The notes beneath the pieces are model-generated. The model had not been told where the DNA came from. It made no database searches and saw nothing but the letters and a program-made list of their open reading frames with translations. Source: Candidatus Saccharimonadota bacterium (GTDB taxonomy: Bacteria; Patescibacteriota; Saccharimonadia; Saccharimonadales; UBA4665). Taken from it: a stretch of 64,000 nt of DNA. The DNA lies in NCBI GenBank assembly GCA_028286345.1, contig JAQBRT010000001.1, positions 186,001-250,000 of the forward strand. Reading direction: 5' to 3'. This document shows, piece after piece, positions 23,993 through 30,945 of the stretch (position 1 is its first letter; each line of letters opens with the position of its first letter). The position numbers and the translations under genes are program-made.

Positions 23993-24217
23993 ATGGAAGA
24001 GCAAGACCAGGTGGCCGACGACGCTGTCGTCACCGCAGGAGCGCCGGCTGAGGCCGCCGCTGAAGATGCTCCCACCGAGGAGGTCGTGGCTGACGCCACA
24101 GAGACCCCCGAGGATGAGGCGGAGGAGACCGTTCCCCCAGTCGAAGAGGCCCCTGAGGCCACCCCCGACGCCGAGGGCACGGACGCCGGCGGCGACGCCA
24201 CCTCCGAAGAGGCCTGA
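23993..24217 (+). CDS. Acidic, disordered microprotein, 74 residues
   Basis: About a third of the residues are Asp/Glu, most of the rest Ala/Pro/Thr/Val/Gly; there is no Lys or Arg at all. The protein must be disordered. Codon use is far richer in G/C at third positions (GAG, GCC, ACC, GTC) than neighbours, so it may come from a high-GC donor or be under unusual constraint. AGGAGG at 6-nt spacing is a perfect ribosome site, though sequestered in a hairpin. No family is recognised. Structured RNA flanks it on both sides. Confidence 0.6.
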   Translation: MEEQDQVADDAVVTAGAPAEAAAEDAPTEEVVADATETPEDEAEETVPPVEEAPEATPDAEGTDAGGDATSEEA

Positions 24218-24222
24218 GGCCT

Positions 24223-24330
24223 ACCCGCGTCCCTTGTAATCACAAGGCTCCCCAGGCGCGGGTATCGGTAGGAGACGGGAGGGTTGGCCTCTGTATGGAC
24301 GCGAAAAGCGCCCAAACATGCCAACCCTCC
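24223..24330 (+). ncRNA. Two strong hairpins between acidic microprotein genes
   Basis: Hairpin A: ACCCGCG (24223-24229) with CGCGGGT (24257-24263), enclosing CCTTGT-AATC-ACAAGG. Hairpin B: GGAGGGTTGGC (24278-24288) with GCCAACCCTCC (24320-24330), a perfect 11-bp stem, with an inner CGC-GAAAA-GCG helix (24299-24310). There is no U-run, so these are not simple terminators. It could be a processed RNA, an mRNA stabiliser, or a riboswitch-like element. Confidence 0.5.
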
Positions 24331-24413
24331 TGCCCGCCGCCCCAATCTATTCCTGAATTTCCAAACTACTATGAAAAATATCGCTGCGCAGGGTAGAGCA
24401 CCCTCGTTACCAT

Positions 24414-24428
24414 AGGAGCATTATGTAA
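24414..24428 (+). promoter_or_regulatory. Start-stop element (ATGTAA) behind an SD
   Basis: AGGAG (24414-24418) is followed by ATG TAA (24423-24428), a minimal one-codon ORF 15 nt before the start of the next microprotein, whose own SD (AGGAG) follows directly. Such start-stop sites can hold ribosomes and regulate the downstream gene. Confidence 0.35.
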
Positions 24429-24443
24429 AATAGGAGAAGCACT

Positions 24444-24563
24444 ATGGCAGACAACCTAGACGACACAAGTCTCATGGACGACATGGACGAAGCAGACCGC
24501 GAGGATTTCCTCGACGACATGGACAAGGCCGATGAGCCGCGCGAAGATGACGACCTGATTTAG
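24444..24563 (+). CDS. Acidic microprotein, 39 residues
   Basis: Starts MADNLDDTSLMDDM; over 40% of residues are Asp/Glu, with an internal near-repeat (DDMDEADRED and DDMDKADEPRED). TAGGAG lies 7-8 nt before the ATG. A strong terminator follows 21 nt after the stop. It is the second acidic microprotein in the same 800-bp region. I recognise no family; DNA-mimic or metal-binding roles are conceivable but unsupported. Confidence 0.6.
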   Translation: MADNLDDTSLMDDMDEADREDFLDDMDKADEPREDDDLI

Positions 24564-24584
24564 CAGGCGTTCACCATCCAGGGG

Positions 24585-24613
24585 ATCCCCGCCACCGCGG
24601 CGGGGATTTTTAT
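24585..24613 (+). terminator. Rho-independent terminator
   Basis: ATCCCCGCC (24585-24593) pairs with GGCGGGGAT (24599-24607), followed by TTTT. Confidence 0.88.
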
Positions 24614-24640
24614 AAGACTACCGGAAGACTTAAAGAGCCT

Positions 24641-25522
24641 ATGAAATTTACCGATATTACTATCATCTACAATCCCAACAGTACCGGCGACAGCGAACGC
24701 CTGGCTATTAATTTACAAAAAGACCTGCGCACACAGCTGCCAAAAGCCACGGTGCAGTGCCTGCCAACCAAATATGCCGGCCATGCCCGCCATTTGGCCA
24801 ACGACATTGCCGAGGCAACCAAAAAACCACTGATTATTTCATCGAGCGGCGACGGTGGCTACAACGAGGTCATCAACGGCATCATCGATTCGGGTAACCC
24901 TGATGCCGTCTGCGCGGTACTTCCAGCCGGTAATGCCAACGACCATAGCCGTACGATGCAGGATGCACCGCTACTCGATTTGATTATCAAAGGTAAGGTC
25001 ACGCAGATCGATTTGCTTAAAGTGGTGGTCAGGAAAGTCGGCGGCGGCGTTACTACCCGCTACGCACATTCATACATCGGGCTCGGGTTAACACCTGTAG
25101 TGGCCGTTGAGCTCAATAAACACACGCTCAACGCTTTCCGCGAAATGCTGGTAGCCATCAGGGCTTTTTATAAATACCAGCCATTTAAAATCGAGCACGC
25201 TGACACAGTTATCAAACTCGACAGCCTGCTGTTTGCCAACATTAACCAAATGGCCAAAATCCTGACGCTGGCACCAAAAAACCGCCCCGACGATGGCAAG
25301 TTTGAACTTATATCATTCCCAGCAGGGCACAAATGGCAGCTGTTTAAACGGCTGGCCAAGGCCGCAGCCAACCGGCTCGACCCGCCGCAGCGCATCAGCC
25401 GCTACCAGTTTACCGCCCTTAAAAACATGCCCCTGCAACTCGATGGCGAGGTCATGAAGCTACCTTACGGCAGCCAGGTCACGGTTGCCAGCGCCGCCAA
25501 GGCCTTAAAAACTATCATATAA
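24641..25522 (+). CDS. Diacylglycerol/lipid kinase-like protein (DAGK catalytic domain)
   Basis: A 293-residue protein of the YegS/BmrU/DgkB group. The start ITIIYNPNSTGDSE matches the 'NPxSG' strand, and SSSGDGGYNEVINGI stands for the GGDGTxNEV nucleotide loop, with the normal GGDGT changed to SSGDGG. PAGNANDHSRT stands for PxGTxNDFAR. The C-terminal beta-sandwich ends LQLDGEVMKLPYG. These enzymes phosphorylate lipid hydroxyls at the membrane. The altered glycine loop could shift substrate or activity. Confidence 0.85.
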   Translation: MKFTDITIIYNPNSTGDSERLAINLQKDLRTQLPKATVQCLPTKYAGHARHLANDIAEATKKPLIISSSGDGGYNEVINGIIDSGNPDAVCAVLPAGNANDHSRTMQDAPLLDLIIKGKVTQIDLLKVVVRKVGGGVTTRYAHSYIGLGLTPVVAVELNKHTLNAFREMLVAIRAFYKYQPFKIEHADTVIKLDSLLFANINQMAKILTLAPKNRPDDGKFELISFPAGHKWQLFKRLAKAAANRLDPPQRISRYQFTALKNMPLQLDGEVMKLPYGSQVTVASAAKALKTII

Positions 25523-25529
25523 ATCAAAA

Positions 25530-25605
25530 TGGTGGGGGCGGTTGGACTTGAACCAACGACCAATCAGTTATGAGCCGACTGCTCTAACCACTGAGCTACG
25601 CCCCC
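25530..25605 (-). tRNA. tRNA-Ile(CAU), lysidine type
   Basis: A 76-nt cloverleaf with encoded CCA: 7-bp GGGGGCG/CGCCCCC acceptor, loop CTCATAA (anticodon CAT) and T-arm GTTGG-TTCAAGT-CCAAC. The body (TTAGCTCAGTGGTTAGAGCA-type D-arm, TTGGTCG variable, TTCAAGTCC T-arm) resembles tRNA-Ile2 more than either Met tRNA. Decoding AUA would need lysidine at C34, made by TilS, encoded at 41085. The Ile2 versus Met choice is a judgement from these similarities. Confidence 0.85.
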
Positions 25606-25688
25606 GAAATGCCCGATGGACACATGTGGTTAACAGAGCAGAGTATACCAGATTACACTGAAAGTTATATAATAGGCGAACGAACGCT

Positions 25689-26135
25689 ATGCAAGAAAAA
25701 ATAAAAAGCTACATTCCCAAAGTTGTTAAATATTTGAACAGCTTACAAGACATCCGGGTCGCCGGGCAGTTGGTGTTTGTAGTGATCGTGCTACTGATCA
25801 GCTGGAGCGGCGTTAAGGCCATCCAGACCAACTATGGCCTGCAGAAGCAGATATCCGGCCTGCGTCAGCAAACAGACGTCCAGCAGCTTAAAAACAACAA
25901 CCTAAAGCTGCAGAACGACTACTACAAGAGCAACCAGTACCTAGAGCTATCTGCCCGCCAGAACTTTGGCTTGGCCTCTCCCGGCGAAAAAGAAATCATC
26001 GTACCTGAAAGCGTTGCCCTAGCAAACACCGTTGACACGCCATCGATCAAGCAAAAAACTGCCATACCAGACACCCGTTCAACCTTCGAAAAACACCTCG
26101 ACGCCTGGATGAAGTTCTTCCTGCACCGCCAATAA
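25689..26135 (+). CDS. FtsB/DivIC-like septum formation protein
   Basis: A 148-residue bitopic protein: cytoplasmic start (1-22), one transmembrane helix (about 24-44, QLVFVVIVLLISWSGVKAI), then a coiled coil (QKQISGLRQQTDVQQLKNNNLKLQNDYY), then a family-like ARQNFGLASPGEKEIIVPE. This is the FtsB/DivIC layout: the protein links FtsL/FtsQ in the divisome. The extended C-terminus of about 45 residues is lineage-specific. TATAAT lies about 15-20 nt before ATG 25689. Confidence 0.85.
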   Translation: MQEKIKSYIPKVVKYLNSLQDIRVAGQLVFVVIVLLISWSGVKAIQTNYGLQKQISGLRQQTDVQQLKNNNLKLQNDYYKSNQYLELSARQNFGLASPGEKEIIVPESVALANTVDTPSIKQKTAIPDTRSTFEKHLDAWMKFFLHRQ

Positions 26136-26136
26136 A

Positions 26137-26164
26137 AAGCAGCCACTCGGGCTAGTGGCTGCTT
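26137..26164 (-). terminator. Rho-independent terminator between convergent genes
   Basis: AAGCAGCCACT (26137-26147) pairs with AGTGGCTGCTT (26154-26164). The U-run follows on the minus strand, so it mainly serves the 26188-26709 gene. Confidence 0.85.
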
Positions 26165-26187
26165 GTAGGCAAGGGGGCGCCTAGAGT

Positions 26188-26709
26188 TTAGTTAGTTGTT
26201 GAGCTGCTGCTCGACTGAGTACCAGGCCCGCTGTGGCGGCCACCAAAGCCGGAGACGTACTTCAAGTAGTCGGTCGAGATACCGTTATCCTTGGCCCATT
26301 GCTCCAAAGCGGTCTTCTCGGCGTCCATAGCTGCTTTGCGCTCAGCATCGGTTTTGCCTTGCATGGCAGTGTGGTTAGCCTGGCGTGCTGCCTGAACTTC
26401 CTTGGCCTTATTGAGGATCAACGTCTTTTGGTCGGCGGTAATTTTGCCATCGGTGACCAGTTGCGTTAACTCTTTCTCAATTTGGGCTTGGCGTTCAGCC
26501 TGGTGCGCGGTGCGGTTTGCGTCAAACACGGCCTTTACGTCCGACTCTTTGAGTCCAAACTTCGTGGCAATCTTTGAGATGAGCGAGCTCTGCCCGTCAG
26601 TAGCCGTGCTCGTGCTGGTGGCGGCCGAGACCACGCCAGCACCGGTCAGCGAGGCAAGCGTCACGCCAGTGGCGATACCTGCAACCAGCAGCGGTTTCTT
26701 GATGTTCAT
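26188..26709 (-). CDS. Secreted helical protein, unknown (DUF2680/YckD-like)
   Basis: A 173-residue protein with a classic signal peptide (KKPLLVAGIATGVTLASLTGAGVVSAA, cleavage after about residue 30). The mature part is helical, with FGLKESDVKAVFDANR and ELTQLVTDGKITADQKTLILNKAKEVQ, the pattern of small exported proteins with DUF2680-like repeats. The C-terminus is Gly/Ser/Thr-rich. AAAGGAG precedes the ATG by 6-7 nt. Role unknown; no catalytic motif. Confidence 0.78.
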   Translation of the reverse strand: MNIKKPLLVAGIATGVTLASLTGAGVVSAATSTSTATDGQSSLISKIATKFGLKESDVKAVFDANRTAHQAERQAQIEKELTQLVTDGKITADQKTLILNKAKEVQAARQANHTAMQGKTDAERKAAMDAEKTALEQWAKDNGISTDYLKYVSGFGGRHSGPGTQSSSSSTTN

Positions 26710-26793
26710 TAATACTCCTTTCGATGCATGCCGTTAGTTTGGCAGCCTCTCCAGCATACGAAGCCAACATGAACGTTTGCTGAAGGCCCACAA

Positions 26794-26822
26794 TTGACAT
26801 TTCCACCTCTGTTTGCTAAACT
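26794..26822 (+). promoter_or_regulatory. Consensus promoter of initiator tRNA
   Basis: TTGACA (26794-26799), a 17-bp spacer and TAAACT (26817-26822), 21 bp before the mature tRNA start. Confidence 0.78.
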
Positions 26823-26843
26823 ACATTAGCTTCAAAGCGATGA

Positions 26844-26918
26844 CGCGGGATGGAGCAGCGGCAGCTCGCGTGGCTCATAACCACGAGGTCCCAGGTTCGA
26901 GTCCTGGTCCCGCAACCA
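26844..26918 (+). tRNA. Initiator tRNA-fMet(CAU)
   Basis: A 75-nt cloverleaf with encoded CCA. Position 1 is C against A at position 72, the mismatch of bacterial initiators. The loop is CTCATAA. The anticodon stem CGTGG/CCACG has only two of the usual three G-C pairs next to the loop; the third is U29-A41. The D-loop is short (AGCGGCA). A consensus promoter and a strong terminator frame it. Confidence 0.93.
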
Positions 26919-26919
26919 A

Positions 26920-26956
26920 GAAAAGAGTCCAACCAATGGTTGGGCTTTTTTCTTGG
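26920..26956 (+). terminator. Terminator of initiator tRNA
   Basis: AGAAAAGAGTCCAACC is complementary to GGTTGGGCTTTTTTCTT across an AAT loop, a long hairpin that ends in a T-run. Confidence 0.85.
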
Positions 26957-27036
26957 TTTTGGATCTGGACTATACGAACGGTTCGGTCGTTAGTCACAGC
27001 CCCCAGCTTTAGCGGGCGGCTGGATTAACGTGCGCT

Positions 27037-27054
27037 GTCCTGGTCCCGCAACCA
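27037..27054 (+). repeat. Exact 18-bp copy of the initiator tRNA 3' end
   Basis: Starts GTCCTGGTCCCGCAA and ends in CCA, identical to 26901-26918. It is followed by its own hairpin terminator (AAAGAC...GGTCTTTTTT, 27056-27086). No complete tRNA surrounds it. Confidence 0.8.
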
Positions 27055-27055
27055 G

Positions 27056-27086
27056 AAAGACTTTTCAGTTTCTGAAAGGTCTTTTT
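27056..27086 (+). terminator. Rho-independent terminator
   Basis: AAAGACTTTTCAG pairs with CTGAAAGGTCTTT (one G-T pair) across a short TTT loop, followed by a T-run. Confidence 0.8.
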
Positions 27087-27213
27087 TGTTTGGTAAGCAA
27101 CGTATTCTAGCTTAAGATCAGATATAGCGGGACGCTTGACGCTGCCCATTACTAGCCGGTATAAAACTTATAAGAGCGACAAAACAGTAAAATGCTACAA
27201 TGGAGATAGGAAT

Positions 27214-27936
27214 ATGCCAGTGAAAGCACCAATTATTGACGCAATCGTAGAGGTTGTCTTTGAGTCGAGTCTACCAAGCCAGGCTCTTGTTGGTATTTTG
27301 TATCAAAACTTTAGTGATGATTTTCACTCCATAGAAAACCTACCAATGCTACAAGTACCCGAGGAGATACGAAAACAAAATCCCGATCTCGCCAGACAGC
27401 CAAACTATCGCATAAACGGTCACGATTTTACTTTATCTCTGGGTGAAGGTGTAATGTACATCGGCTGCTACATAGACCGAAGAGAAAAGTTTTACCCCGG
27501 TTGGGACAAGTTTGGAAGTTTTGCAAATAAAGTCACTTCCTACTGTATCGAAGATGGTATTTTTGGCAGCGTATCTAAAGTGGGCGTGCGTTATATCAAC
27601 TTCTTCGAGGAATCAGGACTTTTCGACAAAACCAAGATAGACCTGAAAGTCGCAGGCAGTACTATTGTTGATCCAAAATCAAATATCTATTTTGAGCACA
27701 ATGAAGACAATAAGAATCTTAAGGTGCAGCTTGCGGGTGAGGCGAATGTTAATAGCCCAAACTTGGGTAGCTTAAAAGGTGCTGTAATGGACATTAGCAG
27801 CTCTAAAGAAGGTCAAATAGAGAAGAGTGAAGTAGCTTCTCTCATAGATAGTTTGCATACTTTCGTTGAGGATCATTTCTTTGACATAATGAAGCCTGAT
27901 GCCCTTCCAGAAGGTGTCGAGAAAAGAGTAGGCTGA
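27214..27936 (+). CDS. TIGR04255-type protein, sporadically distributed
   Basis: A 240-residue soluble protein. The start PVKAPIIDAIVEVVFES, a central YPGWDKF...VSKVGVRYIN, and a late SLHTFVEDHFFDIMKPDAL match the pattern I know for the TIGR04255 family: 'PPI.eav..irF', 'GlRYiN', and 'lH......F...'. That family is scattered across bacteria and archaea with no known activity. ATG 27214 is used, not 27136, as TACAAT and GGAG lie just upstream and the family begins there. It is the first gene of a three-gene unit next to tRNA-fMet. Confidence 0.72.
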   Translation: MPVKAPIIDAIVEVVFESSLPSQALVGILYQNFSDDFHSIENLPMLQVPEEIRKQNPDLARQPNYRINGHDFTLSLGEGVMYIGCYIDRREKFYPGWDKFGSFANKVTSYCIEDGIFGSVSKVGVRYINFFEESGLFDKTKIDLKVAGSTIVDPKSNIYFEHNEDNKNLKVQLAGEANVNSPNLGSLKGAVMDISSSKEGQIEKSEVASLIDSLHTFVEDHFFDIMKPDALPEGVEKRVG

Positions 27937-28205
27937 TGTTATACAGCATCCCAGCTCTCGAAAGCGTGGGCTACACACGCTACACAACGACTGAAATTGA
28001 CGGCTCTATGGTGTTCTCTGAGCCAAACGAAATAACAGGGTTGTTTGGTGAACTCTATGTAACTTCGACACTGCCGTGGCAGTGGGCATTATATGCAAGA
28101 TCAAGTGGAGACATGCAGGATGTCTCGAACTATTTGTTAGAAAATAGAGTTAATATCGATCCAGAAATTGCTCAAGCGATAAACAAGTACTTCTGGGACT
28201 TTTAG
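27936..28205 (+). CDS. Small protein of the accessory module, unknown
   Basis: An 89-residue soluble protein that overlaps the TIGR04255 gene in a TGATG junction, so translation is coupled. It holds several aromatic residues (TLPWQWALYARSSGD) and ends KYFWDF. I recognise no family. It could be a partner or antidote of one of its neighbours, but nothing in the sequence proves this. Confidence 0.7.
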   Translation: MLYSIPALESVGYTRYTTTEIDGSMVFSEPNEITGLFGELYVTSTLPWQWALYARSSGDMQDVSNYLLENRVNIDPEIAQAINKYFWDF

Positions 28206-28216
28206 CGACCTAGTGC

Positions 28217-28804
28217 ATGGAAGATCACATACCTAAAGCTATACCTAGCTCTCTCCAGGAAATGCTGAGGAATGCGTTTGCAACAGGTGCCGTGAGCGAG
28301 ATTCATAATAATTTTTATCAAGCAGTTAACGATGATACGGAGCCATTTGATCAAGGCAATGGTGTTGGGGGCTTGCCGTTTGTTAACTTTCCTGACAAAA
28401 AGATATCTAGCAAGTCAGCGCTAGTTATCTCGAACTCATGTGATACGTCTGACGCGAACGAGCAAGATATTTCAGCACGGTGCACCTATTGTGCTGTCCG
28501 TACGCTAGCCTCACTCAGGACGATGCTCCTTGAGAAAGCAAAAATAAGCGAAAAAAAAGTCAATAAACTAATCGACGACATAAAATCTCAGCGCGTGAGC
28601 GATATGATGTACATACCACGAGGATCGGGAATGACAGAGGAATCGGTAGCCATGCTATCTTTTGTGATGTCTGCCGACGCAGAAGCTGTTGAGGCCACTC
28701 ATAAGCCCACGATCGTCTTTACTCTGTCCCAGAACGCTCTTTACCTACTGCTAACAAAACTGTCTATACACTTCTTGAGATTCGGAGAGATAAAGTATAG
28801 CTAG
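28217..28804 (+). CDS. Third protein of the accessory module, unknown, Cys motifs
   Basis: A 195-residue protein. A hydrophobic strand with ALVISNSCD is followed by ARCTYCAVRTLASL, so one Cys and a CxxC could bind metal. The middle is charged (KISEKKVNKLIDDIKSQ), and a hydrophobic C-terminal stretch (NALYLLLTKLSIHFLRF) may be a membrane-associated helix. It follows the small gene by 11 nt. I recognise no family. Confidence 0.68.
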   Translation: MEDHIPKAIPSSLQEMLRNAFATGAVSEIHNNFYQAVNDDTEPFDQGNGVGGLPFVNFPDKKISSKSALVISNSCDTSDANEQDISARCTYCAVRTLASLRTMLLEKAKISEKKVNKLIDDIKSQRVSDMMYIPRGSGMTEESVAMLSFVMSADAEAVEATHKPTIVFTLSQNALYLLLTKLSIHFLRFGEIKYS

Positions 28805-28895
28805 CAGTTAGCTAGCTACCAGAGCACTATCTCTGTTAAGGTTAAACCACCTTACGAACTCTGTACAGATCTGGTTCCAATTCGACTGCACCTGG

Positions 28896-28936
28896 GCAAC
28901 TAAGAAAAGAGTCCCAACACAGTTGGTTCTTTTTTG
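28896..28936 (+). repeat. Degraded copy of tRNA-fMet 3' end and terminator
   Basis: GCAACTAAGAAAAGAGTCCC is one substitution and one indel away from GCAACCAAGAAAAGAGTCC at 26912. It again forms a terminator hairpin (GTCCCAAC/GTTGG...TTTTTT). It marks the far end of the accessory module. Confidence 0.6.
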
Positions 28937-28949
28937 TTAGTGAGTCAGA

Positions 28950-29399
28950 TTAGGCCAACAGTGTTCCAAGCTGATCCAAAGCCTGATTCAGCCCTGGCTC
29001 CATGCCTTGCAAGTACTGGTCGGCGTTTGGTCCTGCGGAAAGCACCTCGGCAGTAATGTCGAAGGTTGTCTGACCATCAGACTCGGTTAGGACGATCGTT
29101 TGCTGAGTCGTAAATAATTTGTTGCCGTCGACATCAAGCGGAGAGCTGACAGTGACTAGTTTAGATGGTTCTTCCACGACAGTATATTCCCCCGTTACAG
29201 GCATAATGTTGCCATCTGGATCCTGCGTATCAATCCTTATAGCACCGCCGGGGCGGACATCTAGCTCACATGCGGGAATGCTAAAAGGCGCGGGCATGTA
29301 CCATTGCTTAAATTGGTCCGGCTGTGTCAGGGCATCCCAAACAGCTTGGCGCGGTGCCGTAAATGTCCGGGTAATGTGTAATGGTTGGTAGTCGCTCAT
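28950..29399 (-). CDS. AHSA1/SRPBCC-domain protein
   Basis: A 149-residue protein of the Aha1-type START-like fold. TRTFTAPRQAVWDALTQPDQFKQWYMP is the family start; RPGGAIRIDTQDPDG, VTGEYTVVEEPSKLV and a C-terminal helix (GLNQALDQLGTLLA) follow. In bacteria these ligand-binding proteins very often sit behind an ArsR-type regulator, as here (4-nt gap). Ligand unknown. Confidence 0.88.
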   Translation of the reverse strand: MSDYQPLHITRTFTAPRQAVWDALTQPDQFKQWYMPAPFSIPACELDVRPGGAIRIDTQDPDGNIMPVTGEYTVVEEPSKLVTVSSPLDVDGNKLFTTQQTIVLTESDGQTTFDITAEVLSAGPNADQYLQGMEPGLNQALDQLGTLLA

Positions 29400-29403
29400 G
29401 ATC

Positions 29404-29709
29404 TTATCCTTTCTTTAAATGATTTTCTAAATTATCGAGCCGCTGGTACCAATTTTTTTGGAACGAGTTAGCCCAATCTTCTAACTGTAAAAAAGGCTCT
29501 GCTTTCAGCGCGTAAATCCGCTGTTGCGCAACCGGCTGGACGGTCACTAGGCCGGCATCGGCAAGGGTGTGCAGATGCTTGGAGGCTTGTGGCTGGCGCA
29601 GGTCCAATAACAGGGCAACCTCATTTACTGAACGTGGCTGTACGCGTAGCAACTCCACGATTTTCAATCGGGTTGGATCTGCTAGGGCGTTAAATGTTAC
29701 TGCGTTCAT
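29404..29709 (-). CDS. ArsR-family transcriptional regulator
   Basis: A 101-residue winged helix: FNALADPTRLKIVELLRV, recognition helix in QPQASKHLHTLADAGLV, wing QQRIYALK. No metal-binding ELCVCDL box. It belongs to the ArsR/SRPBCC pair type. Start 29709 is chosen because a TATATT box lies 6 nt upstream. An inverted repeat over the -35 box (29732-29753) suggests it represses its own operon. Confidence 0.88.
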   Translation of the reverse strand: MNAVTFNALADPTRLKIVELLRVQPRSVNEVALLLDLRQPQASKHLHTLADAGLVTVQPVAQQRIYALKAEPFLQLEDWANSFQKNWYQRLDNLENHLKKG

Positions 29710-29715
29710 ATTTCC

Positions 29716-29753
29716 AATATACCCCAAGTTGAATATTCTTGTCAAGGAATATT
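29716..29753 (-). promoter_or_regulatory. ArsR-operon promoter and operator
   Basis: On the minus strand, TTGACA (plus 29740-29745) and TATATT (plus 29716-29721) are 18 bp apart. AATATTC (29732-29738) and GAATATT (29747-29753) form an inverted repeat with an 8-bp centre that covers the -35 box, the expected place for autorepression. Confidence 0.6.
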
Positions 29754-29810
29754 AAGTTTTCAGAAGAAAGCTATAAGAACAGCAGTTCGGGAAGTTAGTG
29801 GGCTAGTATG

Positions 29811-30704
29811 TTAGTTAATGCCAATGGTGACCAGGCCACCAACTATAAATGCCACGCCGACCCATTGCATAGGCGATACCCTCTCTTTAAAGAAGAAAAT
29901 ACCAATCAGCACAATAGGTAGTACAGAGGCACTTTTGATGGCTCCCACATATCCTGCGTTAGGGCTCAATAGCTTTGCCTGGAAGGTCGCGAGCAGGTTC
30001 AGGGTGTAGGTAAGGCCGATGATAGCCAGTGGCCATAGATGGTTCCGCACACCGGTTTCTAATTTCTGCCAGTAGTCAGCATGATGATCACGTCTCTGCC
30101 TGAGCACCAGAGCAGTAACAAACAGGATTAATGGAATGCTCACAAGAGACGAATAAAAGTTAAACGTGGTTGGGTTGCTAACACGGAGCATGTTTACCTC
30201 AATGTTTGAGTAGTAGCTGCGAACTACAACTGAGATCAGTACTAGCACCAAAGCGATCTGGCTATTGCGGACATCGACTTTTTGCCGACGCTTAGCCAGG
30301 TTAATTAGGTAGGCACCAGACATAATCATGAAGGCGCCTAGGACACCCATGCCAGTAGGTGTCTGCCCGAGCACAAAATAGGCTCCGGCGATATTACCGA
30401 CTGCAACCAGCGATAGCAGTGGCGCCACATAACTGATATCAGCAATGGTGATTGCTTTAAAGTAACAGTAGACATCGATTGAACTACCGATGGCGTAGAT
30501 AGCCATCAGCTGCCAAAAATGCACCGGCAACTGATCCGGCCAATAAAACTTAGCCAAAAAAAGCGAAATGATAATAAATGGCATGCCCGCAGCCTGCTGA
30601 ATCCAGGTGAGCGCCATGCTGTCGATATTTTTAGCGACTCTTTTCTCGGTCGAGCGCCGAGTCGTCTGCATGAGCAGGGCAGTAATTGATAGCACGAACC
30701 ACAT
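29811..30704 (-). CDS. EamA/DMT-type transporter
   Basis: A 297-residue protein with about ten hydrophobic helices in two halves. The second half ends ASVLPIVLIGIFFFKERVSPMQWVGVAFIVGGLV, the EamA hallmark; the first half carries FKAITIADISYVAPLLSLVAV. Members export amino acids, metabolites or take up carboxylates. The substrate cannot be deduced. Confidence 0.88.
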   Translation of the reverse strand: MWFVLSITALLMQTTRRSTEKRVAKNIDSMALTWIQQAAGMPFIIISLFLAKFYWPDQLPVHFWQLMAIYAIGSSIDVYCYFKAITIADISYVAPLLSLVAVGNIAGAYFVLGQTPTGMGVLGAFMIMSGAYLINLAKRRQKVDVRNSQIALVLVLISVVVRSYYSNIEVNMLRVSNPTTFNFYSSLVSIPLILFVTALVLRQRRDHHADYWQKLETGVRNHLWPLAIIGLTYTLNLLATFQAKLLSPNAGYVGAIKSASVLPIVLIGIFFFKERVSPMQWVGVAFIVGGLVTIGIN

Positions 30705-30719
30705 TCGTGCAATTATATG

Positions 30720-30881
30720 CTAGCTGCCGCTAAACCGCACCATGACTTGCATGTAGCCGTCTTCGGCGATAAGTGCCCCTGATGGCACCCAGCCGTCATC
30801 AATTGAGGCGCGTATTTTTGAGACCAATGCTTGCGGCGTGTCACTCTCAACAATTTTATAGTCTATAACTTTCTGCAACAT
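30720..30881 (-). CDS. DUF1737-like small protein
   Basis: A 53-residue protein beginning MLQKVIDYKIVESDTPQALV and ending MQVMVRFSGS. The pattern (strand, helix, GWVPSGALI, strand) matches DUF1737, a small alpha/beta domain with no known role. AGGAGG stands 5 nt before ATG 30881, a perfect ribosome site, so the earlier start at 30920 is rejected. Confidence 0.78.
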   Translation of the reverse strand: MLQKVIDYKIVESDTPQALVSKIRASIDDGWVPSGALIAEDGYMQVMVRFSGS

Positions 30882-30945
30882 TCGACCTCCTTTAGTTACT
30901 GAGGCGATTATCATGCACACTGAACTGTTTCGAATAGCGGTATTT

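Larger units (their letters stand above)
26901..28937 (+). mobile_element. Possible accessory island at the initiator tRNA 3' end
   Basis: The last 18 bases of the tRNA (26901-26918) recur exactly at 27037-27054, and a degraded copy of tRNA end plus terminator occurs at 28896-28936. Between them lie three genes with lower GC content and no kin elsewhere in the window. tRNA 3' ends are favourite integration sites. No integrase is present, so it would be a remnant or an element moved in trans. Confidence 0.4.

Noticed and set aside
27136-27213. Upstream start of the TIGR04255-like gene at 27136
   Set aside because: The extra residues are polar and unlike the family start; the TACAAT box and GGAG site favour ATG 27214.
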